Shown: in pieces, positions 43,299 through 50,906 of the stretch
Position numbering within the stretch: the first letter of the stretch is position 1
Layout: each line of letters starts with the position of its first letter
From: Streptomyces qinzhouensis
GTDB lineage: Bacteria; Actinomycetota; Actinomycetes; Streptomycetales; Streptomycetaceae
Direction of reading: 5' to 3'
Assembly (NCBI RefSeq): GCF_007856155.1
Contig: NZ_CP042266.1
Span: 1,922,001-1,986,000 of the forward strand
DNA: 64,000 bases
The notes under the pieces: model-generated
Database searches by the model: none
Told to the model about the DNA's origin: nothing
Seen by the model: only the letters and a program-made list of their open reading frames with translations
Position numbers and translations under genes: made by a program

Positions 43299-44660
43299 TC
43301 ACGGCCTGCGCGGCACGGCCTCCCGTACGTCGTGGAGGTGGATCAGGGCGTCGAAGGCGCGGCCGAGTGCCAGGTCGTAGAGGGGGTAGTTGTCGTGGAA
43401 CAGGGTGCCGATGCTGCGGGTGGGGCGGGCGGTCTCCAGCCAGCGGCGGGCGGTGGGCGGGGCGGCGCGCAGATCGGCGTAGAAGTCGCGGTGCCGGACC
43501 CGGTCCAGGGTGTGCTCGTTGGTGCCGGGGGCGGCCGCGCCGACGGTGAACGTCTTCCAGTCGCCGCCGATGGCGGTGGACTTGGAGAGGAAGGAACCCC
43601 GGTCGAAGGTCATGGCGATGGGGAGGTAGTCCCGGCCCAGGGCGTCACGGAGGAAGGACCCTTGAGTTTTGGGGTACATATCGGCCGTTGCCGCGATCAG
43701 GCCGAGGTGGTCGTTATGGGCGGAAACCAGCACCTTGTGGCCGGTGCGCCGCTGCCACCAGAGGATGTTGCGGGCCATGACCTCGTCGCGGAAGCGCTGG
43801 AAGGCGGGCATGGTGGCGGGGTCGTAGACGTCCGCGGTGAGGAACTTCGTGGTGTCCGCGACGGAGCGGGCGTTCTGTACGGCCCAGATATGGGCTTCCC
43901 GGTCCCGGCCGCCCGCCGCCGCGATCAGGTCGAGCACCTGCCGGGCCCGGTCGGCGAAGCGCTTGCGCTCGGCGAGCGGCTTGTCCAGATAGGCGAAGAC
44001 ATCGTCGACGGGGCGCAGCCCGGTGTAGAGCTCGTCGATACGGGGTGCCAGGGCGGGGTGGTGCCGGTGGGCATAGCCGGTGATCCGGCCGAAGAATTCG
44101 TCGGTGATCGCCGGGCCCGCGAGGTCGTTGCCGACGAAGTGGACGGTACGGGTGGGGTTGCGGCGGTTGTGGTCGCGCATCCACTCGATGAGGTGTACGA
44201 ACTCCTCCCGGTCCCAGGGAGAGTTCGCGAGGGTCTCCGCGGCGATCTGCCGGGCGTCGCCCTCGCCGCTCTGGAGGTAGTCGTTGATCCGCAGCCCGGC
44301 GGGCCAGCTGAACTCCAGCGAGAAGGCGCGGAAACCCTTCTCCCGTACGAGATGGCGGAAGAGCCGCTCCTTCATGGTGAAGAACTCGTGGGAGCCATGG
44401 GTGGCCTCGCCCAGGCCGACGACCTTCGCGCCGCCGATCATCGTGCCGAGGGCCCGTAGATCGGTGTGCTTACCGCCGGGTTCGGTGGCGCGCAGCGGGT
44501 GGGCGATCCGGCCCAGCGCGCGGGCCACGGGGTCCTGGGCCCGGGCGGGGGTTCGGGCCGGGGCCGCCTGCGCCACCGCGGGGGTGAGGGCCGCCCCCGC
44601 GATCGCCGCCGTGACAAGCAGTGACCTGCGGCTGATGCACGGATGGTGATGCCTGGTCAT
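43299..44660 (-). CDS. Erythromycin esterase-family protein, exported
   Basis: The protein has 453 residues from ATG 44660 (AAGGAG upstream; frame open to 44861). The N-terminus carries SRRSLLVTAAIAGAALTPA, a twin-arginine-type signal, so it probably leaves via Tat. The esterase family signature is plain: GLGEATHGSHEFFTMKERLF, the SLEFSW segment, and AHNDHLGL. Ere enzymes hydrolyse macrolactones, but many Streptomyces members are secreted with other or unknown substrates. No macrolide cluster is adjacent. Confidence 0.88.
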   Translation of the reverse strand: MTRHHHPCISRRSLLVTAAIAGAALTPAVAQAAPARTPARAQDPVARALGRIAHPLRATEPGGKHTDLRALGTMIGGAKVVGLGEATHGSHEFFTMKERLFRHLVREKGFRAFSLEFSWPAGLRINDYLQSGEGDARQIAAETLANSPWDREEFVHLIEWMRDHNRRNPTRTVHFVGNDLAGPAITDEFFGRITGYAHRHHPALAPRIDELYTGLRPVDDVFAYLDKPLAERKRFADRARQVLDLIAAAGGRDREAHIWAVQNARSVADTTKFLTADVYDPATMPAFQRFRDEVMARNILWWQRRTGHKVLVSAHNDHLGLIAATADMYPKTQGSFLRDALGRDYLPIAMTFDRGSFLSKSTAIGGDWKTFTVGAAAPGTNEHTLDRVRHRDFYADLRAAPPTARRWLETARPTRSIGTLFHDNYPLYDLALGRAFDALIHLHDVREAVPRRP

Positions 44661-44883
44661 GCTGGTGGGCTCCTTCGGTTCACTTCCGGCGACGTGAGGA
44701 GATCCTCGCCCGCGCCGCCCCGCGGGCGCAGTGACCGCAGCCCCCCTGTTCTTACGGGAGCTGCCTACACCGGGGCCGGACGCCGGAACTGATCCGGGGG
44801 GTGGAGTCGTCCCGGTCCGTGGAGGCGGCCCGGAACGTACGGCGCCGCGGCCACACGCCAAGGCTCATCCGGGGGGCTCGATC

Positions 44884-45885
44884 ATGGACGGCACGATTCT
44901 GTTCGGTCTGGGCACCGGCCTCTCGGTCGGTGTCGTCATCGCCCCACTGCTCGCCGTAGCCGCCAGGACGGGTCGTTTCGGTCTGCTCCGCCCGGTCCTG
45001 CTGGCCGTCGGCGGCACCTTCGGGTTCTTCCTCGTCCTCGACTTCGGCTTCGAGACCGGCTCCCGGGAACCGACCTTCGAGACGAAGATGGTCATCGTCG
45101 CGGTGTTGTCGCTGGTCTCGGCCGCGCTGATCGCCTGGGCGGTGTTCGAGATCCACCGCGCCTCGTCTCAGCGGCGGCCGTACGGCCCGTCCGTACGGCC
45201 GGGGTACGCGGGTGTCGTGGTGGCAGCCGCCGCTCTCTCGATGGGGCAGAACGGTATGGACCAGGCCCGGTTCATCCGGGCGGCGGTACAGACCATGTTC
45301 GGCGACGGAGCCGGTGTCCTGCCGCTGGCGGGGGTGTCGCTGGGGTTCGCGATCGCGACCGTGGTGGCACTGGCGCTCTTCCACGGTCTGCTGCGGATCC
45401 GCCCGGACCGGTGGTTCTTCACCGGCACGAGCGTCCTCCTGGCCGTGGTCGGGGCGGGGACGCTCGCCCAGGGGGTCGGCACTCTCCAGGCCGTCGAGGT
45501 GCTCGGTGGTGACCTGACTCCGGTGTACGACGTCTACTCCGCGGTGCCGATGGACACCTGGTACGGAGTGGCGCTCGCCGCGACCGTGGGGTTCAGTCCC
45601 TTCCCGAGCGCCCTGTACGTCACCGTCTGGTTCCTGTATCCGGTCCCCATGCTCCTTCTCCTCCTCGCCCCGATAAAGTTCGGTCGTTCAGTCGGGGGCG
45701 CGGGGGCCGAGGGGAAGACGACGACCGATGGAGAGTCCGATTCGGGTGGGAGCGCAACGGCGCCGGGGCCGTGGGACGACGGTGACGGGGCCGGTGGCGG
45801 CGGTGGCCGTACTGGCTCTGACGGTGAGCGGCTGCGTGACGGTGCACGGGGAGCGGGCGGTCGTCCCTTCGGCGACAAAGGCTGA
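44884..45885 (+). CDS. FTR1-like membrane protein lacking both REGLE motifs
   Basis: This polytopic protein is 333 residues from ATG 44884, with a GGGGGG run upstream. Alignment by eye to EfeU/FTR1 iron permeases is good: LFGLGTGLSVGVVIAPLLA sits where LIGLREGLEAALVVSILLA is expected, and GSREPTFETKM matches GSRELTFEAQE. The second REGLE site reads QNGMDQARF. Both glutamate-based iron sites are therefore gone. It is unlikely to be a classic ferrous permease. The last ~60 residues are Gly/Asp-rich and overlap the next gene in another frame. No EfeO/EfeB genes are adjacent. Confidence 0.8.
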   Translation: MDGTILFGLGTGLSVGVVIAPLLAVAARTGRFGLLRPVLLAVGGTFGFFLVLDFGFETGSREPTFETKMVIVAVLSLVSAALIAWAVFEIHRASSQRRPYGPSVRPGYAGVVVAAAALSMGQNGMDQARFIRAAVQTMFGDGAGVLPLAGVSLGFAIATVVALALFHGLLRIRPDRWFFTGTSVLLAVVGAGTLAQGVGTLQAVEVLGGDLTPVYDVYSAVPMDTWYGVALAATVGFSPFPSALYVTVWFLYPVPMLLLLLAPIKFGRSVGGAGAEGKTTTDGESDSGGSATAPGPWDDGDGAGGGGGRTGSDGERLRDGARGAGGRPFGDKG

Positions 45886-46750
45886 GGCGGCCCGGGCGCT
45901 GCAGGAGTTCGTCACCGCGTTCAACGCGGCGGACAAGTCCTACGATCCCGCGCTCGACGCCGACCGGGTGACGGGTGCGCTGGGGGCGGTCAACCAGGCC
46001 GGAATGAAGTCCCGCAGTGTGACGTACCCCGACGGCAATCCGCGGCATACGCCGCTGGAGCTGACGGACGTCACCTACTCCATACCGAAGAAGGCGGGCT
46101 GGCCGCGGTACTTCCTCGCGGACGCGGACCCCAACCGCGACCGGGACGGCGGTCCGCGCGACGAGCGCTGGCTGCTGGTGTTCCTGCGCGGCGGCCCGAC
46201 GGACATCTGGAAGGCCACCTATCTGAACGCGGTGCCCTTGACGAAGGCTCCGAAGCTGAAGCGGGACGGCGAGGGGTACGTCACGATGCTCCCCGCGTCG
46301 ACGGCGAAGCTGGCCCACCGGCCGGACCAGCTGCCCAAGAGCTACTCGTCCTATATGCAGTCGGGGACTCCGCCGGTCTTCGGCGACGGGGAGCACAGCT
46401 CGCAGTGGCGGGATGATCGACGGCGTACGTCGAATCTGCCGGGGATCTCCACCCAGTGGATCGACCAGCCGCTGGACACGGGGGATTTCGCGCCGCTGGC
46501 GTTCCCCACGGAGGACGGCGGGGCGCTGGTGTTCTTCACGATCCGGACGTACGAGCGGCAGACCGCGGCGGGCGGTGTGAAGCTGCCCGTCCACCCCGAT
46601 GTGAAGCCGCTGCTGACGGGCGAGGTGAAGACCTCGCTGACGAAGGAGCGGGTGTCCGCGCAGGCGACGCTGGTGCCCGCGGCGGGCGGCGCCGGCAAGG
46701 CGGAGATCCTGAGCCGGCTGGTAGGGCTCACCACGGCCAAGGGCGCGTAG
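45728..46750 (+). CDS. Lipoprotein, unknown, overlapping the FTR1-like gene
   Basis: The product is 340 residues with a lipoprotein signal (basic MESPIRVGAQRRRGRG, hydrophobic core, lipobox VSGC with Cys36). The mature part is a soluble alpha/beta domain with WLLVFLRGGPTDIWKATYLN and VFFTIRTYER; no family is recognised. Its ATG lies 158 bases inside the preceding gene, in a different frame. The downstream in-frame GTGs would cut the signal peptide, so the overlap is probably real and implies coupled expression with the FTR1-like protein. Confidence 0.78.
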   Translation: MESPIRVGAQRRRGRGTTVTGPVAAVAVLALTVSGCVTVHGERAVVPSATKAEAARALQEFVTAFNAADKSYDPALDADRVTGALGAVNQAGMKSRSVTYPDGNPRHTPLELTDVTYSIPKKAGWPRYFLADADPNRDRDGGPRDERWLLVFLRGGPTDIWKATYLNAVPLTKAPKLKRDGEGYVTMLPASTAKLAHRPDQLPKSYSSYMQSGTPPVFGDGEHSSQWRDDRRRTSNLPGISTQWIDQPLDTGDFAPLAFPTEDGGALVFFTIRTYERQTAAGGVKLPVHPDVKPLLTGEVKTSLTKERVSAQATLVPAAGGAGKAEILSRLVGLTTAKGA

Positions 46751-46930
46751 GCAGCCCCGGGCTGCGGAGTCCGGTGGTACGGCCCGGCGGAGTTCGTCTC
46801 CCCGGCGCGGGCCGCGATCACTGCTCGCGCGGTTCCTCCCCCTAGGCCGCCGGCATGGGGACCTCGGCGCCCCCGAGTGCTCCCCCTGCCGGGCTCACGC
46901 TCCCCCGGCCGAGCCCGTGGCGCAGGCCGC

Positions 46931-47677
46931 TCAGTGGTGGAGCGGCCACGCCTCCTCGTGGTCGACCGCGTACCGCGCGCAGGCGTCCGTGAGGGCGCCC
47001 AGCAGGGTCAGTGGTTCGGGGAGGGCGTGCTCCGGGCCCCGGACCCAGGTCACCGCGTGGTCACCCGGCAGCCGGGACGGCGGCACCAGCGCATAGCTGC
47101 CGCGGCAGTGCCAGCGCAGGCCCGGATGCTCGTCCATCGTCTCGGGGTGGCAGTCCAGCTCACAGGGCCACCACTCGTCCTCGTCCTCGGGGGTCCCGCG
47201 GGTCTGGGTGAAGAACAGCGCCCGGGCGTCCTCGCCCTCACCGCTCACCTCGGCGACCGGGCCCACCTCGATGCCCTGCTCCAGCAGTTTGGCGAGGGCG
47301 TTACGGCCCGCTTCGAGGGGGACGTCCAGCACATCGTGGACCATGCCGGTCGCGGTGATGAAGTTCGCCTCGGGGTCGCCCTGCGCCCAGCGCGCGATCT
47401 GCGCCGGGTCGGTCGTGGACTGCGTCTGCCAGGCGAACGAGACGGGGTGCCGGCCCGGCGTCGGGCAGCCGATGCGCTCGCACGAGCACCGGTACGCGAC
47501 GGGATACGCGGCGGGCGCGAGAGGCAGTCCCGCGGCGGCGACGGCAAGCAGCAGATCCTCACGGCCGGAGTCGTCCGGCTCGCTGTCCCGTGAGCGCCTG
47601 CGCAGCCAGCCGGCCAGCCTGCTCTCCCGGGGGAGCCCGCTCCCCGCGCCGCGGTAACGGCCTTTACCGTCGCCCAT
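46931..47677 (-). CDS. Bifunctional DNA primase/polymerase (Prim-Pol) domain protein
   Basis: The product is 248 residues. After ~40 variable residues a Prim-Pol/AEP-type fold begins. A Cys pair motif (CSCERIGCPTPGRHP) is followed by SFAWQTQSTTDPAQIARWAQ and FITATGMVHDVLDVP; this last stretch is the usual catalytic DxD region and reads with Asp at VHDVLDVP. The motifs are those of the Streptomyces stand-alone form, without a helicase. Such proteins occur both in mobile elements and as chromosomal genes. No integrase is near. Confidence 0.82.
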   Translation of the reverse strand: MGDGKGRYRGAGSGLPRESRLAGWLRRRSRDSEPDDSGREDLLLAVAAAGLPLAPAAYPVAYRCSCERIGCPTPGRHPVSFAWQTQSTTDPAQIARWAQGDPEANFITATGMVHDVLDVPLEAGRNALAKLLEQGIEVGPVAEVSGEGEDARALFFTQTRGTPEDEDEWWPCELDCHPETMDEHPGLRWHCRGSYALVPPSRLPGDHAVTWVRGPEHALPEPLTLLGALTDACARYAVDHEEAWPLHH

Positions 47678-48056
47678 CTATCCCCTCACAGGTCACAGCT
47701 CGCCCCTCGCGGTCTCTGCCATGGTCCCACCATCCTGCGCCGTGGGTGTCCACTGTCCCCAACCAAGTGCCCCGTCCGGGCATTCCGGAGCGCGCGGCGG
47801 GGGAGTGCGGGATACTGCGCCGCGCCGGGCGCCGACCGGGCGCGACCGGCGTGATACGGGCGCGGTACGGGCGGTACGCGGGCCGGTACGGCCCGCGACC
47901 GCCCGCGACGGAGCCCATCCGGGCCGGGTGGGAAAATGGCGGGGAAGTGGCGGGGATCACCAGCCGATCGGCCCTCGTAACGCCCGTCCATCGCCGGTGA
48001 TCACGGCCGGGCCGCTCGGGTGACCTCACGTCGGGCCGCCTGTGGTCGCCCGGAGG
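47678..48056. other. 379-bp spacer without a supported gene
   Basis: The segment has repeated short cggtacgggc-like words and a hairpin of eight-base arms (47877-47884 and 47890-47897). Open frames on either strand are Arg/Pro-rich shadows without ribosome sites. It separates the Prim-Pol gene from a TetR gene, both on the minus strand, so it may hold the Prim-Pol promoter. Confidence 0.5.
47877..47897. repeat. Short hairpin in spacer
   Basis: CGCGGGCC and GGCCCGCG flank GGTAC. It has no clear partner gene; terminator or promoter-distal structure is possible. Confidence 0.3.
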
Positions 48057-48063
48057 TCACCCG
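48017..48063 (-). terminator. Hairpin at the end of the TetR gene
   Basis: Eleven-base arms (cgggtgacctc at 48017-48027, its complement at 48053-48063) flank a 25-base loop. The right arm includes the TetR stop codon. Confidence 0.5.
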
Positions 48064-48668
48064 CGCGGGCGCAGCCCGTACAGGGCGTACTCCACGATCC
48101 GGTCGGTGTAGTCGTGGGTCAGCGGCAGCGTCCGCAGCAGCCAGCGGTGGAGCAGCGGGCCGACGAAGAGTTCGGTGGCGATCCGGGGGTCGATGCCCGG
48201 GTCCGCGTCGCCCGCCTCCTGCGCCGCCGCCAGCCGTTCGGTGTAGAGCTTCAGGCCCGGGTCGAGAAGCTTCTCCAGGAATTCGGCGCCGACCGTCTCG
48301 TCGACGATGCCCGCGGCGGCCAGGGCACGGGTGGGACCCTCGTACCTCGGATCGGTCAGTTCGTCCACGGACGCCCGCAGGACGGCCTTGAGGTCGGCCT
48401 CGAGATCGCCCGTATCGGGGAAGTGATCGTGCGCCGGGTCGACGGGAGCGACCAGGTCGAGAAAGGCTTCGAGCAGGACGGCGGCCTTCGACGGCCACCA
48501 GCGGTAGATGGTCTGTTTGCCGACGCCCGCGCGGGAGGCGATGCCCTCGATGGTCGTACGGGCATAGCCGACCTCGATGACCAGGCCGAGCGCGGCCTCG
48601 TAGATGGCGCGGCGGGAGCGCTCGCTGCGCCGGGTGGAGTCGGGGTGCCTGCTATCGGTCTCTGCCAT
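48057..48668 (-). CDS. TetR-family transcriptional regulator
   Basis: The regulator is 203 residues. The N-terminal HTH is complete: RRAIYEAALGLVIEVGYART, then TTIEGIASRAGVGKQTIYRW. The C-terminal ~130 residues are the helical ligand-binding part, which is specific to each regulator. ATG 48668 is followed upstream by a perfect dyad (48693-48704) 25 bases away, so self-repression is likely. The divergent gene is a DDAH-type hydrolase, the first candidate for co-control. Confidence 0.93.
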   Translation of the reverse strand: MAETDSRHPDSTRRSERSRRAIYEAALGLVIEVGYARTTIEGIASRAGVGKQTIYRWWPSKAAVLLEAFLDLVAPVDPAHDHFPDTGDLEADLKAVLRASVDELTDPRYEGPTRALAAAGIVDETVGAEFLEKLLDPGLKLYTERLAAAQEAGDADPGIDPRIATELFVGPLLHRWLLRTLPLTHDYTDRIVEYALYGLRPRG

Positions 48669-48688
48669 GCGCCCAATCTAGCAACGAT

Positions 48689-48708
48689 GAGGCGATACGT
48701 ATCGTCTC
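48689..48708. promoter_or_regulatory. Palindromic TetR operator candidate
   Basis: The core CGATACGTATCG (48693-48704) is a perfect 12-base palindrome. With GAG at 48689-48691 and CTC at 48706-48708 it forms a 20-base dyad with one mismatched pair. It lies between the divergent TetR and DDAH genes. Confidence 0.75.
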
Positions 48709-48893
48709 GTTAATTCATCGGCCGGAAGGTGACGCACCGCTGTCGCCGCGCCCTCGCGAAACCGATAGGAAACCGGACGGAAACCGAGGGAACATCACAT
48801 CGGCGCACGTCCGGTGCGGATGCGGGCAGTTGGGCGCACCATGGCTTCCACGCGAACCCGCGTAACCGACGTTTCGTCCGTGAGGAGCCCACC

Positions 48894-49724
48894 TTGCGCT
48901 CATCGCTTCGCGACGCATCGCCCCGCCGTTATCTGATGTGCCCACCCGCGCACTTCCAGGTGACGTACTCCATCAACCCGTGGATGGACCCCTCCAAGCC
49001 CGTCGACCTGCCGCTGGCCATGACCCAGTGGGAGGACCTGCGGGACCGCTATCTCGCCCTCGGCCACACCGTCGAGCTGCTCGCCCCGCGCCCCGGACTG
49101 CCCGACATGGTCTTCGCCGCCAACGGCGCCACCGTCGTCGACGGGCGGGTGCTGGGCGCCCGCTTCGCCCACCGGGAGCGGGAAGCGGAGGCCGCGGTCC
49201 ACCGGGACTGGTTCCGGGCCGCCGGATTCACCGAGGTCCACGAGGCGGCCCATGTCAACGAGGGCGAGGGCGACTTCGCCGTCACCGCCTCCTGGGTGCT
49301 GGCCGGACGCGGCTTCCGGTCCTCCCCGCTCTCGCACGGCGAGGCCCAGGAGTTCTTCGGCCGGCCGGTGATCGGCCTCGATCTGATCGACCCCCGCTAC
49401 TACCACCTGGACACGGCCCTGTGCGTCCTCGACGACACGGCCGACGAGATCATGTACTACCCGGACGCGTTCTCACCGGGTAGCCGCGCGGTGCTGGCGC
49501 GGCTCTTCCCCGACGCGCTGATCGCCGCGGAGAAGGACGCGGCGGCCCTCGGGCTGAACGCGGTCGGCGACGGACGGCACGTACTGCTGCCGCAGGCGGC
49601 CGTGGGGCTCTTCGAACCCCTGCGGGACCGCGGATTCGAACCGCTCGGGATGGACCTGGGCGAGCTGCTGAAGGGCGGCGGCAGTGTGAAGTGCTGTACG
49701 CAGGAGATCCGCGCCGCGGCCTGA
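48894..49724 (+). CDS. Dimethylarginine dimethylaminohydrolase (DDAH)-family hydrolase
   Basis: This cytosolic amidinohydrolase is 276 residues from TTG 48894, with GAGGAG eight bases upstream; an in-frame ATG at 48936 is the alternative. DDAH-type enzymes convert methylated arginine to citrulline. The substrate-binding acidic loop is seen in NEGEGDFAV, the catalytic His in YYHLDTALCVLDD, and the catalytic Cys near the C-terminus (KCCTQEIR). N-terminal CPPAHFQVTYSINPWMDP is typical. Arginine deiminase relatives are longer, so DDAH is the better call. It may answer to the divergent TetR protein. Confidence 0.88.
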   Translation: MRSSLRDASPRRYLMCPPAHFQVTYSINPWMDPSKPVDLPLAMTQWEDLRDRYLALGHTVELLAPRPGLPDMVFAANGATVVDGRVLGARFAHREREAEAAVHRDWFRAAGFTEVHEAAHVNEGEGDFAVTASWVLAGRGFRSSPLSHGEAQEFFGRPVIGLDLIDPRYYHLDTALCVLDDTADEIMYYPDAFSPGSRAVLARLFPDALIAAEKDAAALGLNAVGDGRHVLLPQAAVGLFEPLRDRGFEPLGMDLGELLKGGGSVKCCTQEIRAAA

Positions 49725-49748
49725 GCCCGCCGGGGCCTGCGGACACCG

Positions 49749-49797
49749 GGCCCCGGGGCGGTCACCGTGGCTTGTTTCCGGTCACCGCTCCGGGGCC
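49749..49797. terminator. Hairpin between convergent DDAH and Rsm22 genes
   Basis: Nineteen-base arms (49749-49767, 49779-49797) pair with two mismatches around an 11-base loop. Probably bidirectional. Confidence 0.55.
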
Positions 49798-49803
49798 GCC
49801 GGG

Positions 49804-50814
49804 TCAGTCCTGCTCCGGCGGCGGCCATTCGTCGCCCCACGCGGCGTCCCGGGCGTCCTTGTAGCGGGGGCCCTGCCGCTTGGTGACGTTGATCCGGTCC
49901 AGGCCGTCGTACCCCGTGCAGAGGTCCAGCAGGACCAGCCCCTTGCGGATCTGCGGCTTACGGGTGATCCGGGCCGCGACGGGGTGGACGGGGAACCGGG
50001 TCGCGACGACGTAGCTGAACTTCTCGTCCTCGTACGCCAGGGAGCCGCCCTTGACCTGGCGGTGCAGGGACGAGCGGGCGACGCGCGCGGAGAAGTGGCA
50101 CCAGTCGGAGCCCGGCACGATCGGGCAGGGCCCGCTGTGGGGGCAGGGCGCGGCGATCGTCAGCCCGGCGGCGATGAGCAGATCGCGGGCGGCGATGATC
50201 CGCTCATAGCCGTCGGGGGTGCCCGGTTCGACGATCACGACGGCCTGCGCGGCCCGGGCCGCCTCGGTGACGACGGCGGTACGGTCCGCCGGGGTCAGCT
50301 CCTTGAGAACGTACGAGACGGTGATGAGATCGGTGCTCTCGACGCGGAGCGCGCCGCTGATCCGGGCCCGCTGCCAGTCGGCGGCGGACGGACCGGCGCC
50401 GCCGGAGGCGGCGGCCAGTTCCCGGCCGAGGGCGAGCGCCGGTTCGGCCCAGTCGAGCACGGTCGTCCCGGTCCGCCACTCCCCCGCGACGGCCCAGCTC
50501 GCGGCCCCGGTGCCACCGCCGATATCGGTGTGCGTGGCGGGCGCCCAGCCGGGGGCCGCGGCCCGGAGCGCCGCGAGAGCGGCCCGTACCGCCTCGAAGG
50601 TCGCGGGCATCCGGTACGCCGCGTACGCCACCACGTCCGCCCGGTCCCGCAGCACGGGGGCGCCGGTGGGGGTCTCGCCCCGGTAGTTCGCGATCAGCCG
50701 CTCGACGGCCTGCGCGGCCCGGTTCGGGGGCAGCCCGTCCACCAGCGCGGCGAGCCCCCGGCGGAGGGCGTCGGCGGTGGTCTCGGCGTCGGGGGCGGGA
50801 AGAGTGTCGCTCAC
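49804..50814 (-). CDS. Rsm22-family small-subunit-associated methyltransferase-like protein
   Basis: The product is 336 residues. The SAM-binding fold begins at HTDIGGGTGAASWAVAG (~95). Post-motif LITVSYVLKELTPADR and VVIVEPGTPDGYERI follow. A cysteine cluster (CPHSGPCPIVPGSDWCHFSA, ~225) is characteristic of Rsm22/METTL17 and probably holds an iron-sulfur cluster. Mitochondrial relatives act in small-subunit assembly, and the bacterial role is presumably similar. ATG 50814 is the start. It is probably co-transcribed with nothing upstream. Confidence 0.9.
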   Translation of the reverse strand: MSDTLPAPDAETTADALRRGLAALVDGLPPNRAAQAVERLIANYRGETPTGAPVLRDRADVVAYAAYRMPATFEAVRAALAALRAAAPGWAPATHTDIGGGTGAASWAVAGEWRTGTTVLDWAEPALALGRELAAASGGAGPSAADWQRARISGALRVESTDLITVSYVLKELTPADRTAVVTEAARAAQAVVIVEPGTPDGYERIIAARDLLIAAGLTIAAPCPHSGPCPIVPGSDWCHFSARVARSSLHRQVKGGSLAYEDEKFSYVVATRFPVHPVAARITRKPQIRKGLVLLDLCTGYDGLDRINVTKRQGPRYKDARDAAWGDEWPPPEQD

Positions 50815-50858
50815 CGGGGAATTCTAGGCGGCCGCGGGAGGGGTGCTGCCAGGCGGGA

Positions 50859-50906
50859 TCAGAGCCGGGCGGGCGCCGGGGACGGCGGCTCAGAGCCGGG
50901 CGGGCG
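50859..50906. repeat. 17-bp direct repeat spanning an MFS stop codon
   Basis: tcagagccgggcgggcg occurs at 50859-50875 and 50890-50906. The second copy includes the stop codon and last codons of the MFS gene, so the first looks like a duplicated 3' end. Confidence 0.8.

Noticed and set aside
43299..46750. A siderophore or ferrous-iron (EfeUOB) cluster around the FTR1-like gene
   Set aside because: EfeO and EfeB are absent and the iron motifs are lost, so the cluster reading is not supported.
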